A stretch of 64,000 nt of DNA from Clostridium sp. OS1-26 (lineage in GTDB: Bacteria > Bacillota > Clostridia > Clostridiales > Clostridiaceae), in NCBI RefSeq assembly GCF_030915445.1, contig NZ_CP133264.1:2418001-2482000 (forward strand), read 5' to 3'. Under the pieces are notes generated by a model. That model made no database searches. It saw only the letters and a list, made by a program, of their open reading frames with translations, and was not told the origin of the DNA. Every line of letters starts with the position of its first letter. The stretch's first letter is position 1. Both the position numbers and the translations under genes were made by a program. Below, in pieces: positions 18,671-28,533 of the stretch.

Positions 18671-20736
18671 GTGAGATACTCAGAAGTAAAAAGAAAATTA
18701 TTTGACAATCTCTTCAGTGAGAAATCCATAATAGTAAGTGGAAAGTCTGGAAGTGGGAAAACCATATTAGCTATAGAAAAATATAAACATATGGTCGAAG
18801 AAGAAAAAATAAATAGTGAGGATATCCTAGTCTTAGTAATGAACAGACATCAAGCTATGACTTGGAAAAAAGAGATTTGTTTAAGAACAGCAGGTGAACT
18901 TAAGATATATACTTATCAAAATTTTGTAAGTAGAGAGTTAACAAAATTTTGGCCAATAATAGAAAATAAATGCAGTAAAATAGAAAAGAGATCCCTAAGA
19001 CCTGAATTTATATCAACAGATTTAGCAAATTATATGATGGAGCTTCTAGTTAACTATTATAGAAGAAAAGGATATCTTTTAGACATAACTTCGCACTCAA
19101 GCAATATAGCTTCGGACCTAGTTTCTAATATAAACAAGGCTGCTATGGCATTAGTTGATTTTAAAGAAATAGGAACTAGACTATATAATTCTCTTCAAAT
19201 TAAGGAAAGTATAAGTAGAGAAAACTATGAACATATAGATTCTATCATAGAGCATTATGTCAACAGCTTCTTAAAACAGGGTGTTGTGGACTATGGTATT
19301 GGTACCTATTTATATAATAATTATTTAGTTAATGACGATACATATACTGAAAAATTAAATAATATAAAATACATTATAATTGATGACTTTAATGAAATAC
19401 CACCGGTACAATTGGCGCTTATAAATAAACTTATGTGCACTGTAGAAAAAGGATATATGTTTTATAATCAAGATGGTGGATTTTGTACATATTATGGAGC
19501 TGATAAGCAATACTTAATGAACAACACAGACTTTTGTTACCATCAATTAGAATTAGAAGAAAGTTTTTTATGCGGGAAATACTTTATGGAGTTTTCTGAG
19601 GAAATTGGTGTAGATAACTTAAGAAGCATTTCAGCTCAAAACAAAAAAGTACCTATTTACTTTGATATAGCATCTCAATTACGTAGCGAAATGCTAGAAA
19701 AAATATCCAATAAAATCAAGGAGCTTATTAGAAATGGGAAAAGGCCAGAAGATATAGTAATAATATCTCCTTCTAATGATGTTGTTTTAAGCTCTGAGAT
19801 AGAATATAATTTGCGAGATTTTGGAATAGAAATTATAAATACTTCTAAGAAATCCAGGCTTATAGATAATCCGTATGTACACAGCTTAATAGTGATAGCT
19901 TGTCTTTGTAATAAATATACTGGAATCAATTTAACTAAAGATGATTACAAAAGATTTTTTTCTATAGTTTTGGATATAGATATGGTTAAGGCTTCTATAA
20001 TATCAAAGTCAATAATAAATTATGGAGAGTTACAACAATTGCCTTCAGAGATTGCTGAAAGAATAGGTATGGATATTGAAAATAGGTATAATAATTTAAA
20101 AGAATGTATCCAGCAATATAGGCATTATATAGAGGAAAAGAGTATGTCCTTAGGCGAGTTATTTAGAAGGGGTTTTTTAGAACTTCTTATAACTCTTCCT
20201 CGTGCCAAAGATAATATACAAATTTGCAAAAATTTGAGTGAAACTGCTGAAAAGTTTATAGATATGTTAACACAACTTAATACAAAAAATAATCCGGAAG
20301 AAAAGTTTATTATGTTTGTAAAAAGTGAAGCAGCAGACTTTTCTCTCTAAGGGAATTAGAAGAACTTTTCATGGATAATAAAGGTATAGTTATAACAAAT
20401 CCTTATAATTTTCTAACTTGCAATTTAAAGAGTAAGATTCAGATATGGGCAGATATAAGCAGTAATATGTGGACACCAAGAAATGTAAAAGAACTAATCA
20501 ATACATATGTGCTGAGAAGTACATGGAATGCAAATGATATTTATAGTTCAGATATTGAAGAAAGCAATAGGCTAAGTAATTTAGTTTCGATAATGAAGTG
20601 CCTTATGAGAAAATGCAATGAACAAATTTACTTTTACGGAAGTGAATATTCCTTAAGTGGTTATGAACAGCAGGGATACTTTTCAGATATTATTTTAAAC
20701 ATCTTTAGCGAAGGAGGTGCCTCTGATGCAGTTTAG
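18671..20736 (+). pseudogene. UvrD/AddB-like P-loop protein, first gene of a helicase-nuclease module, frameshifted
   Basis: The first frame (18671-20350, 559 residues, GTG start after GAGGTG) has a Walker A loop SGKSGSGKT near residues 23-31 and a Walker B-like IIDDFNEIPPVQ near residue 240. Other helicase motifs are weak, which recalls AddB, whose helicase domain is degenerate. The frame stops at 20350 and continues from ttctctcta in another frame to 20736 (MDNKGIVITNPYNFL onward). Removing one CT from the TCTCTC run at 20342-20347, or adding one base, restores about 688 residues. Its end overlaps the start of the next gene by 11 bases, so the two are probably translationally coupled. Confidence 0.7.
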
Positions 20737-22908
20737 GGAGGATCAAAAACCTATAATGGAATACAGAGGAGGTACCATGGCAGTACCTGCAGTACCAGGA
20801 GCAGGAAAAACCTTTATCGTAGCTCATTTGGCAGCTAAAATCATTGAAGAAAAGCTACATAAACCGGGGAAAGTGCTTGTAGTAACTTATATGAATAGTG
20901 CAGTAAATAATTTTAAAAGCAGAATATCCTCTGTATTAGAAAACAAAGGCATAGCTGTGAATGGCGATTATGAGGTCATGACTATTCATAGTTTAGCAAT
21001 GAAAATACTAAAAGAAAGACCGGATGTAGTCGGAGTTAATGAAGAATTTCAAATAATTGATGATATGAAAAAAATTGCTTTTTTAAACGAATGTATTGAA
21101 AATTGGAGAAGAAAAAATGGGGAAAGGATATTTAGATTTCTCTTATCAGATAGCGGGAACAGAAAATACAATGAAAAAAGTGAGTACTATTGGAGAGATT
21201 TTTTCAACATAGCTGATAGCTTAATTAGTGAACTTAAGCTTAACAGTATTTCCCCAGAATTACTGTTAGAAAAGTTAGAGAATGTTGAAGAAATTAGTAT
21301 TGTAAAAAGTATTTTTGAGGTTTACGATGCTTATGTTAAGAAGATTAGAATGGAAGGATATATAGATTATAACGATTTATTATTGCTCGCATATAAGGCC
21401 TTATTACTGGATGGTAAACTAAGGGAAAAGTTCAAGAATAAATATAGTTTTATTTTTGAAGATGAATGTCAAGACTCTAATTTAGTGCAGAGTAATATAC
21501 TACTGCTGCTTTCGGAAAATAACAATAATCTTGTGAGAGTTGGGGATTTAAATCAGAGTATAATGGGAACTTTTACTTCATCAGATCCTAAGTTTTTTGC
21601 GAATTTTTGTAGTCAAGCTGAAAGAAAGCATATTATGAATGTGGCAGGAAGAAGTTCAATGGAAATTATAAGCTTAGCTAACTACCTAGTAAGTTATGTA
21701 AGGACAGAACATCTTGAGGAAAAGTGTAGAGGTGCTCTTGAGGAGCAATACATAAAAATGATGGCAGGTATGGAGGGATTTAAGAATCCTGAGCCAGAGG
21801 ATTATGGTATTTATAGTTATTGTTACAGTTCTTGGGATAAGGTGAAGGAGACAACATTAAAAGCAGTTAAAAACTTTAAAATTAAGAATCCAGATAAGAC
21901 TATAGGGATTTTAGTACCATATAATAATCAAGTAACGGAGCTTGCAAAAGAACTGAGAAGAATTGGAATTGAATGTGATGAGTTATCCACTACTTCAGAA
22001 AAAAGAATTAAGATTACTAATATACTAGGATATATGCTTCGTTTTTTATCTGAACCAGATGACATTATAAGATTTAAAGAATTAATGAACTGCTTGATAG
22101 ATGAAAATCTCCCAGGAAAGGAATTATTAATAGGTAGGATAACAAGCTATGAAATTGAGGATTTATTGGAAAACAAAATAAAAGATTTGTATGAAAATCA
22201 ATTTAGCAATGGAGAAAAGCTAATAAGTAAAGAATTAATAGAGTTATTTAAGAAATACTTAGATATTATGAAAGAGTTACTTATACATAATGAAATGTCT
22301 ATGGGAAGATTAATTTTATATATAGGGAATCTGTTAAATCTAAATATAAATGATAAGGCTATGGTTGAAACTGTTGCTTCCTACGTGCAATATGAACAAA
22401 AATATAAAGTAGATTTAACCTTAGAGGAAGTTTCTCAAAGACTTTTAGATGTAAAGAATTCAGTATTTAAGCAAATAGCAGATGTTATTTATGAAATTCA
22501 AGGATATGAACCTACACCAGAGAGGGTAACTATATCAACCTGTCATAAATCAAAAGGGCTAGAGTGGGATTGTGTATTTTTACTTTCTTTAACTGATTAT
22601 AATTTTCCTTCTTCACTAAGGGTCAAAATTAGATCTGATCATTATTATTTTAAAGAGGAATTTAAAAATCCTATTGCTTTAGGAAAAGCAGAAATGCAAA
22701 AATACTAGGGCAGTCTATATGTAATAATCCCTTTATTCAAGCACGAGCAGATGTAGTTAACGAAAAAATAAGACTTCTATATGTTGGAATAACAAGAGCA
22801 AAAGAATATTTAGTATTAATGGCCCATTATGATGAAAGCAAAAAGGATTGTCCATCAAAATATTTTGATGTATTAAAGAAGTTTATAGAAGATAGAAGAA
22901 GGAAGTGA
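20726..22908 (+). pseudogene. UvrD-family superfamily 1 DNA helicase, frameshifted near its 3' end
   Basis: The start ATG 20726 has AAGGAGG eight bases upstream. Superfamily 1A motifs are clear: Walker A VPGAGKTF, motif II FEDECQD, motif III VGDLNQSIMGTF, motif V STCHKSKGLEWDCVFL. The frame stops at 22708, but motif VI, LLYVGITRAKEYL, continues in a second frame to 22908. Adding one A to the run at 22698-22702 joins them into about 728 residues. No nuclease domain is attached, unlike AddA; the nuclease is the next gene, which overlaps the stop by a few bases. Confidence 0.85.
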
Positions 22909-23654
22909 AAACAGTGATGGACGTCAGAAAGTTGAATTATTTTTATTATAGTCAAAACTCGCTAAATACTTTTAATAAGTGTCCTTTTAAATTTAAATTA
23001 AAATATTTTGATAATATGTCCTGGAAAAATGATTCAGAAGAAGATATAGAGTATTATGAAGGAATGAAAATAGGTTTAGATTTTCATTTAATTTGTGAAA
23101 GATATTTTTCAGGCATTCTTTTGGGAAACAAAAATTGTAATGAAGATATTGATAGGTGGACTGATGCGCTTTTAAAATTAATGCCTATAGAAAAGCAAAA
23201 TGTATATTTACCTGAGTATGAAATAAAAATGATAAAAGATCATGTAAGACTTCAAGCAAAATATGATTTAATTATAATAAAACCTAACAATGATGTTGAA
23301 ATATGGGATTGGAAAACCGAAAACAGGAAACTATCTCATAAGGAATTAGAAGATAGATTTCAAACCATAGTATATATGTATGCTGCAGGAGAAAAACTTG
23401 GTGAGATCTTAGGTAAAGAAATAAAATTAAATCAAATAAAAATGATTTATTGGCAACCGCAATATGCAGAGCACATAATAACTATTTCTTATTCAGAAAG
23501 CAAACATGAAAAAAATGAAAATAATATAAGCAGACTTATAAAGAATATTAATGAATATGATTTTATAAAGGATTTTAATAAAATTTTATATATAAATCAG
23601 TGCAAATTCTGTGAGTTTAATTATTTCTGTAATAATGAAAAAACTATATTCTAA
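22905..23654 (+). CDS. PD-(D/E)XK nuclease with Fe-S staple (AddB/Cas4-like)
   Basis: 249 residues from GTG 22905 (GTG 22914 and ATG 22917 are alternative starts). The opening SQNSLNTFNKCPFKFKLKYF, a histidine in GLDFHLICERYF, and VEIWDWKTEN carry the RecB-type nuclease core. A single cysteine near residue 27 and a C-terminal CKFCEFNYFC (C-x2-C-x5-C) are placed like the 4Fe-4S staple of AddB and Cas4. It overlaps the end of the helicase gene, so helicase and nuclease are probably made together. It likely acts on single-stranded ends produced by the helicase (inference). Confidence 0.85.
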   Translation: MKTVMDVRKLNYFYYSQNSLNTFNKCPFKFKLKYFDNMSWKNDSEEDIEYYEGMKIGLDFHLICERYFSGILLGNKNCNEDIDRWTDALLKLMPIEKQNVYLPEYEIKMIKDHVRLQAKYDLIIIKPNNDVEIWDWKTENRKLSHKELEDRFQTIVYMYAAGEKLGEILGKEIKLNQIKMIYWQPQYAEHIITISYSESKHEKNENNISRLIKNINEYDFIKDFNKILYINQCKFCEFNYFCNNEKTIF

Positions 23655-23655
23655 A

Positions 23656-23720
23656 TCCGTTATCCAGGGTCGTAGCGCCACTTATCTCCTGAGGTGTTAG
23701 TGTCGGTAGACATCGAACAA
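23656..23720 (+). repeat. Dispersed palindromic element, family A, copy 3
   Basis: CCGTTATCCAGGGTCGTAG leads into GCGCCACTTATCTCC / GAGGTGTTAGTGTC and ends GGTAGACATCGAACAA. The right end has drifted from GGATAA. It follows the nuclease stop directly. Confidence 0.6.
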
Positions 23721-23722
23721 AT

Positions 23723-23776
23723 TAAAGGCTAAAAATAAGCTTAAATATAATATATGCTTGTTTAGGCCTTTTTTTC
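23723..23776 (+). terminator. Terminator after the helicase-nuclease module
   Basis: AAAGGCTAAAAATAAGC pairs imperfectly with GCTTGTTTAGGCCTTT, followed by seven Ts. Confidence 0.75.
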
Positions 23777-23863
23777 TATTTTCATAATTTTTTGTAAAAA
23801 AACAAAATGCGACTTATTTCGATTATAATAGGATAAGATATAGTATAAGAGAGGAGAAATATT

Positions 23864-24505
23864 ATGGAGATAAACAACTTTATTTTACCTAATTATTCTA
23901 AGGATGATAACTTTGAATATGGGATAAAGATTGTACCAAAAAGAATACCTGATAGATTAACGGATAGTATAATTGTGTCTATAGAAAAAAACATTAAAGG
24001 TAAAAATAGGTACAACCTATGTTTTAAAAGGAAAAGAGAACTTGAAGTTGTTAATAATAGCTATAGCTTATCAAAAGAAGTTTTTGAGGAGTATATAAGT
24101 TTTCTTGTTAAGTTTGCAAATGAGTTAAATGAAGAAAATAAAAATAATAAAGAATTTAATATTAAAAATCAGGGTAAAATAATAATATCCTCCCTTAATA
24201 AAGAATATATAAAAATATCCTCCATCAGGATAAATAATAATTCGTCGATAAGAGTATTTTTTACCTTATCGAAAAAAGAATTATTAACCTATATTAATGT
24301 GTTAAAAGATATATATCTTGAAAAATACATTAATAGTTATTTAAGCTACCAAATGGATTATTTGATTAATCCTTTGACTAAAGAAGAAAGAAAAAGTCTC
24401 TATATTGGCGCATTATATGCTTTTGCTGATAGCGCATTAGATAACAAGGATAAAAAGAGATTTGATATGCTATCAAAAGAAATTGGGAAAATATTAGGTA
24501 GCTAA
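23864..24505 (+). CDS. Hypothetical protein with IDEAL-like C-terminus
   Basis: 213 residues with a GGAGAA ribosome binding site. The protein is soluble, lysine- and asparagine-rich, and I do not recognise the first 150 residues. The end, GALYAFADSALDNKDKKRFD followed by MLSKEIG, resembles the short IDEAL domain (an alanine-leucine-aspartate core in a two-helix motif found in Firmicutes regulatory proteins). That likeness is by eye and weak. It stands alone between two terminators, downstream of the nuclease gene on the same strand. Confidence 0.7.
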   Translation: MEINNFILPNYSKDDNFEYGIKIVPKRIPDRLTDSIIVSIEKNIKGKNRYNLCFKRKRELEVVNNSYSLSKEVFEEYISFLVKFANELNEENKNNKEFNIKNQGKIIISSLNKEYIKISSIRINNNSSIRVFFTLSKKELLTYINVLKDIYLEKYINSYLSYQMDYLINPLTKEERKSLYIGALYAFADSALDNKDKKRFDMLSKEIGKILGS

Positions 24506-24509
24506 GTGA

Positions 24510-24549
24510 AACAGGTATCTAAACCGATAATTTAGATGCCTGTTTTTTT
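24510..24549 (+). terminator. Terminator after the IDEAL-like gene
   Basis: AACAGGTATCTAAA pairs with TTTAGATGCCTGTT (one G-T) and is followed by seven Ts. Confidence 0.85.
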
Positions 24550-24566
24550 ATGCAGAAAAATATATA

Positions 24567-24616
24567 TAGACAAGGATAAAAAAATTATGGTAAAATAAAT
24601 TGTTCGTATGAGAACA
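24567..24616 (+). promoter_or_regulatory. Candidate promoter and MarR-type operator of the efflux operon
   Basis: TAGACA at 24567-24572 and TAAAAT at 24591-24596 form a promoter with an 18-base spacer. Just after it, TGTTC and GAACA at 24601-24616 form an inverted repeat spaced by six bases, where a repressor would block transcription. The operon ends with a MarR gene, the natural candidate. The 170 bases between here and the first gene hold a family C palindrome. Confidence 0.45.
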
Positions 24617-24715
24617 TTAAGGAAGCTAACAATTATATACCAAGTGATTACTAATCTAGAACTACAATTTTCTCAAAAAATGAGTAGAGAGTGGCTATGC
24701 TACTAGATTTGTTCG

Positions 24716-24760
24716 CTAAAAATCAGATGGAATTAAAGTTCCATCTAATTTAAGTTTATT
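24716..24760. repeat. Palindromic element, family C, copy 2
   Basis: AAATCAGATGGAA pairs with TTCCATCTAATTT, then AAGTTTATTTT. It lies in the 5' leader of the efflux operon, 20 bases before the ribosome binding site, and could act as an attenuator. Confidence 0.5.
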
Positions 24761-24784
24761 TTATATATACTAAGGAGGATTAAT

Positions 24785-25753
24785 ATGAAAAAAATAGTAC
24801 CTTTATTAATAGCTACAGCCATGATTTTTGGTGGATGTGGTTCTACTAAAAATGCTTCAAATGAGAACGCTAAGACTTCCCAAGCACCTCAAGAAATATA
24901 CATTTTTGCAGGTAAAGTACAAGCAGATAACTCTGTAAATCTAATGACAAAACTTCCTGCAAAAGTTGCAGAAGTGAAAGCAGATGTTGGCAGTAAGGTT
25001 AATGCAGGAGATCCTATTATTGTGTTAGATACTCAGGATATCCAAGCACAAGTAAGTCAAGCACAGGCAGCGGTAGAAACAGCTCAGGCTGGTTTAGATA
25101 AAGTTAAAACTGGTTCAAGGCCAGAGCAGATTGCTTCAACTGAGGCTTTATTACAAGGAGCACAAAAGGCATACGAACTTGCGCAGACTGCTTATGATCG
25201 TCAAAAACAATTATATGATGGCGGATTTGCTTCAAAGCAAGACTTAGAGAAATTAGAGGGCCCAGTTGCATCAGCTAAGTCTCAATATGAATCAGTACAA
25301 CATCAGTTAGAGCTGTTAAAGAATGGTGCAACTCCGCAGGATGTAAATGCTGCTGCAACAGCTGTGAAACAAGCTCAAGCGGCTGTTGAAACAGCAAAGA
25401 CTAATTTAAATTATGGAACTATTACATCACCTATATCAGGAACTGTTACTGCTAAAAATATAAATGTAGGTGAAATGGCAATAACAGGACAAAACCTTGT
25501 TACTATAGTTAATAATGAACAGCTTCATGTAGATGGTTATGTGCCTTCAGATTTAGTAACACAATTAAAAGTTGGACAACCTGTTATAGTAAAAGTATCT
25601 GACGTATCGGATAAAAAGTTTCAGGGGGAAATATCTGTAATAGATCCTCAAATCGATACACGCAATAAGCAGGTGCTAGTTAAGGTAACGCTTAAGGATG
25701 GTAATGATGCTTTAAAACCAGGAATGTTTGCAGAAATAGGATTAAATAAGTAA
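24785..25753 (+). CDS. Membrane-fusion (HlyD/RND adaptor-like) lipoprotein
   Basis: 322 residues. An N-terminal signal ends in the lipobox FGGCGS, so the mature protein would be lipid-anchored outside the membrane. Next come half of a biotinyl-lipoyl-like domain (about 45-80), a long alpha-helical hairpin rich in Gln and Ala (80-195), the second half (FNYGTITSPISGTVTAKN region, with LNYGTITSPISG visible), and a beta-barrel ending in LKPGMFAEIGLNK. This is the usual order of efflux adaptor proteins. In a Gram-positive cell it would work with the EmrB-type permease downstream. AAGGAGG precedes the ATG. Confidence 0.88.
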   Translation: MKKIVPLLIATAMIFGGCGSTKNASNENAKTSQAPQEIYIFAGKVQADNSVNLMTKLPAKVAEVKADVGSKVNAGDPIIVLDTQDIQAQVSQAQAAVETAQAGLDKVKTGSRPEQIASTEALLQGAQKAYELAQTAYDRQKQLYDGGFASKQDLEKLEGPVASAKSQYESVQHQLELLKNGATPQDVNAAATAVKQAQAAVETAKTNLNYGTITSPISGTVTAKNINVGEMAITGQNLVTIVNNEQLHVDGYVPSDLVTQLKVGQPVIVKVSDVSDKKFQGEISVIDPQIDTRNKQVLVKVTLKDGNDALKPGMFAEIGLNK

Positions 25754-25770
25754 GGGTAGGTGAAGCAGGT

Positions 25771-26425
25771 ATGAAAATCAAAAAGAAAAACATTAATAAC
25801 AGCAGTACTAGCATTAATGATAATAGCCATGGCGGGAGTCGGAACATATTACTGGTATAATAATACGTACTTCGTTTCTACTGAAGATGCAACGGTTAGC
25901 TCTGATTTAGTTAAAGCAGGTCCACAAATTTCAGGAAAGCTGTTAGAACTTTATGTAGATGAAGGCCAGCATGTTGAAAAGGGACAGATAATAGCTAGAC
26001 AGGACATGGGAACCCTATCTGATACAAGTGTAGAGATGTCAATTGTTAGAGCACCAATTACTGGTACTGTAATTAAAAAACAAGGAACAGTAGGTGAAAT
26101 AGTTTCGCCAGGGCAATCACTAGCTATAATGATAGATCCATCTGCTATTTATATAAATGCTAATGTAGAGGAAACAAAATTAGAAAAATTAAAAATAGGA
26201 CAACCAGTAGATATTGCAGTAGATGAGTATGGTGGTAATAAGCTAACTGGAAAGGTTCAATCTATAGGAGAAGCGACAGCAGCAACCTTCTCATTACTTC
26301 CTACTTCTTCAGGAGGAACCTTTACGAAAGTTACACAAAAAGTTCCTGTAAAAATTAAGCTTGATAAATATAATGTGAAATTGCAACCAGGAATAAGTGT
26401 AGTTGTTAAAATACATGTTAAATAA
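25771..26425 (+). pseudogene. HlyD/EmrA-type efflux adaptor, frameshifted in its signal-anchor
   Basis: Translation from ATG 25771 gives MKIKKK and then leaves frame. Removing one A from the run at 25786-25790 yields MKIKKKTLITAVLALMIIAM, a normal membrane anchor, joined to the downstream 202-residue frame. That frame has a lipoyl-like core (EDATVSSDLVKAGPQISGKL, then VDEGQHVEKGQII) and a barrel domain ending LQPGISVVVKIHVK. The helical hairpin seen in EmrA is very short here. The gene lies 17 bases after the lipoprotein gene and 31 before the permease. The extra A may be a sequencing error. Confidence 0.85.
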
Positions 26426-26456
26426 ATATTACTGCATATAAAGGCAGGTGATTTTG

Positions 26457-28046
26457 ATGGAAAATGAGAAGGAAGCTTCTTTTTATAAATGGTTAGCGCT
26501 TAGTGTAGTAGTTATAGGTACCTTCATGTCAATATTAGACAGTAGTATTGTAAATATAGCTATACCTAAGATGATGGCAGTTTATGGGGTATCGATAGAT
26601 CAAATAAACTGGGTATTAACTTCTTATATGCTAACACTAGGAGCTGTAATACCTCTAACAGGATATTTAGGGGATACTTTTGGAACTAAAAAAATTTATA
26701 TTTTTGCTTTGGCTCTATTCACTGTAGGTTCTTTTTTATGTGGATTTGCATGGAATGTTACATCTATGATAATAGCCAGGGTTATACAGGGTATAGGCGG
26801 CGGAATGATCATGCCAGTAGGTATGTCTATAATATATGAGATATTTCCACTAGAGAAAAGAGGGATGGCCTTAGGTTTCTGGGGAATTGCTGCAATGGCA
26901 GCTCCTGCTATTGGACCAACCCTTGGTGGATATATAATACAGTATTTAGATTGGAGATTAATATTCTATATAAATGTCCCAATAGGTATAGTAGGGGTAA
27001 TCTTTGCAGGTTTAATACTAAAGGATCGTCCACTTAATTTGGGAAAAAAGCTGGATTATATAGGAGTGATTACTTCTGTAATTGGTATGGTATCGCTTCT
27101 TTACGTTCTCGGAGAAGGTTCAAGTATAGATTGGTCTGATGTAAAGTATCCTATATTGATTGTACTAGGTACTTTCAGTTTGGTACTATTTGTTATAAAT
27201 GAGCTTACAATTGATGAACCTTTATTAGATTTAAGAGTACTTAAAATATTTCCTTTCTCCTTAAGTATCATTATATCAGCAGTATTAAATATGGCGTTAT
27301 ATGGTGGAATTATGCTGATACCTCTATATTTACAAAATATAAGAGGATATTCTGCAATGCAAACAGGTATGCTTATGTTTCCTAGTGCCATAGTAACAGG
27401 GATAATGATGCCTATTAGTGGAAAGCTGTTTGATAAAATTGGGGCTAGACCTCTAGTTATAAGTGGAGTAGGTATATTAGCATATGTCTCTTATGAGTTA
27501 TCTAAAATTACATTAACCACTGATCCAAACATTATTAAGTGGCTTTTAATGGCTAGAGGTTTTGGAATTGGACTTGCTATGATGCCATCATCGACAGAGG
27601 GAATGAATCAAGTTCCAAAGCAGTTAGTTGGTCGTGCATCTGCGTTATCCAATACCATTAGACAGGTTGCAGGTTCTTTGAGTGTAACTATACTTACAAC
27701 CATTTTAAAAAATAGGCAAACTTCTAATTACTATGGATTAGTAGAGAGATTTACAAGCTTCAATCCTTTTAATACAGATTATCTAAAAGGACTTCAGGGA
27801 TATTTTATGGGAATTGGAATGCCACAGGGGAGTGCTCAGGGAGTAGCTCAAACAGTTGCTTATGGACAGATACAGAAAATGGCCTTTTTATATGCAATGA
27901 ATGATACATTGTTAGTTACAGTTTTTGCGGCTATAGTGGTAATTCCTCTAGGAATGTTGATTAAAAGAAAGAAATTTGGGAAAGTTGTAGGTAATGACAA
28001 AGTATTAGTTAAAGGAGATGTGTCAGGTGAACCAGCAACTAACTAA
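26457..28046 (+). CDS. DHA2-family MFS drug efflux permease (EmrB/QacA type)
   Basis: 529 residues from ATG 26457 (AGG eight bases upstream; GTG 26448 is in frame but overlaps that site). Fourteen transmembrane segments are expected. Family landmarks include LDSSIVNIAIPKM in segment 1 (motif D1), GYLGDTFGTKK (motif A), ARVIQGIGGGMIMPV (motif B) and GIAAMAAPAIGPTLGGYI (motif C). It would export amphipathic drugs, using the two adaptor proteins encoded just upstream. The MarR gene overlaps its last 20 bases. Confidence 0.93.
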   Translation: MENEKEASFYKWLALSVVVIGTFMSILDSSIVNIAIPKMMAVYGVSIDQINWVLTSYMLTLGAVIPLTGYLGDTFGTKKIYIFALALFTVGSFLCGFAWNVTSMIIARVIQGIGGGMIMPVGMSIIYEIFPLEKRGMALGFWGIAAMAAPAIGPTLGGYIIQYLDWRLIFYINVPIGIVGVIFAGLILKDRPLNLGKKLDYIGVITSVIGMVSLLYVLGEGSSIDWSDVKYPILIVLGTFSLVLFVINELTIDEPLLDLRVLKIFPFSLSIIISAVLNMALYGGIMLIPLYLQNIRGYSAMQTGMLMFPSAIVTGIMMPISGKLFDKIGARPLVISGVGILAYVSYELSKITLTTDPNIIKWLLMARGFGIGLAMMPSSTEGMNQVPKQLVGRASALSNTIRQVAGSLSVTILTTILKNRQTSNYYGLVERFTSFNPFNTDYLKGLQGYFMGIGMPQGSAQGVAQTVAYGQIQKMAFLYAMNDTLLVTVFAAIVVIPLGMLIKRKKFGKVVGNDKVLVKGDVSGEPATN

Positions 28047-28479
28047 TTATGCGGAAGAATTTGTTAATATCTTTAGATCTTTGCATAAAAGTTTTAGATC
28101 ACATATTATAAAAGAAGCTTGTAATTACGGCTTTACAGTTCCACAGGTATTACTTATGCATGAGTTATATCATAATCCAGGGATTACTTTAAATGAATTG
28201 AGTAAAAAACTCAGTTTATCTAAAAGTACTGTTTCTGGAATTATTGATAGGTTGGAAAAGAGCGAATATATAGTGAAAGAGACTCCTGAAGAGAATCGTA
28301 GAATAGTTAAAATATCATTATCGGAAAAAGCATTAAAGCATCAAGAGTGGATTAATAATATTAAAACTCAACACTTATCAGAACTTTTTAATAAGTTAGG
28401 TTTGGAGGAGACAGAAAAGATTATTAATGCTTTTAGAAAACTAAATGATGTTGTCACAATCTATGATGAGAACAATTAA
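28027..28479 (+). CDS. MarR family transcriptional regulator
   Basis: 150 residues from GTG 28027, with GGAG nine bases upstream and inside the end of the permease gene. The ATG at 28018 is too close to that site. The winged helix-turn-helix is clear: NPGITLNELSKKLSLSKSTV, then IIDRLEKSEYIVKE, and the wing EENRRIVKISLSEK. It probably represses the efflux operon it belongs to, perhaps at the inverted repeat 24601-24616; the inducer is unknown. Confidence 0.9.
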   Translation: MNQQLTNYAEEFVNIFRSLHKSFRSHIIKEACNYGFTVPQVLLMHELYHNPGITLNELSKKLSLSKSTVSGIIDRLEKSEYIVKETPEENRRIVKISLSEKALKHQEWINNIKTQHLSELFNKLGLEETEKIINAFRKLNDVVTIYDENN

Positions 28480-28488
28480 AATAATTAG

Positions 28489-28533
28489 TGAAACCCTTTG
28501 AATAAGGAAAGTTATCCTTATTCAAAGGGTTTC
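28489..28533. terminator. Bidirectional terminator between marR and the L,D-transpeptidase gene
   Basis: GAAACCCTTTGAATAAGGA pairs with TCCTTATTCAAAGGGTTTC around a six-base loop. The stem overlaps the last codons of the minus-strand gene. Confidence 0.85.

Noticed and set aside
18671-23654. Calling the module addAB.
   Set aside because: The nuclease is a separate protein, both helicase proteins are much shorter than AddA/AddB, and the gene count is three.
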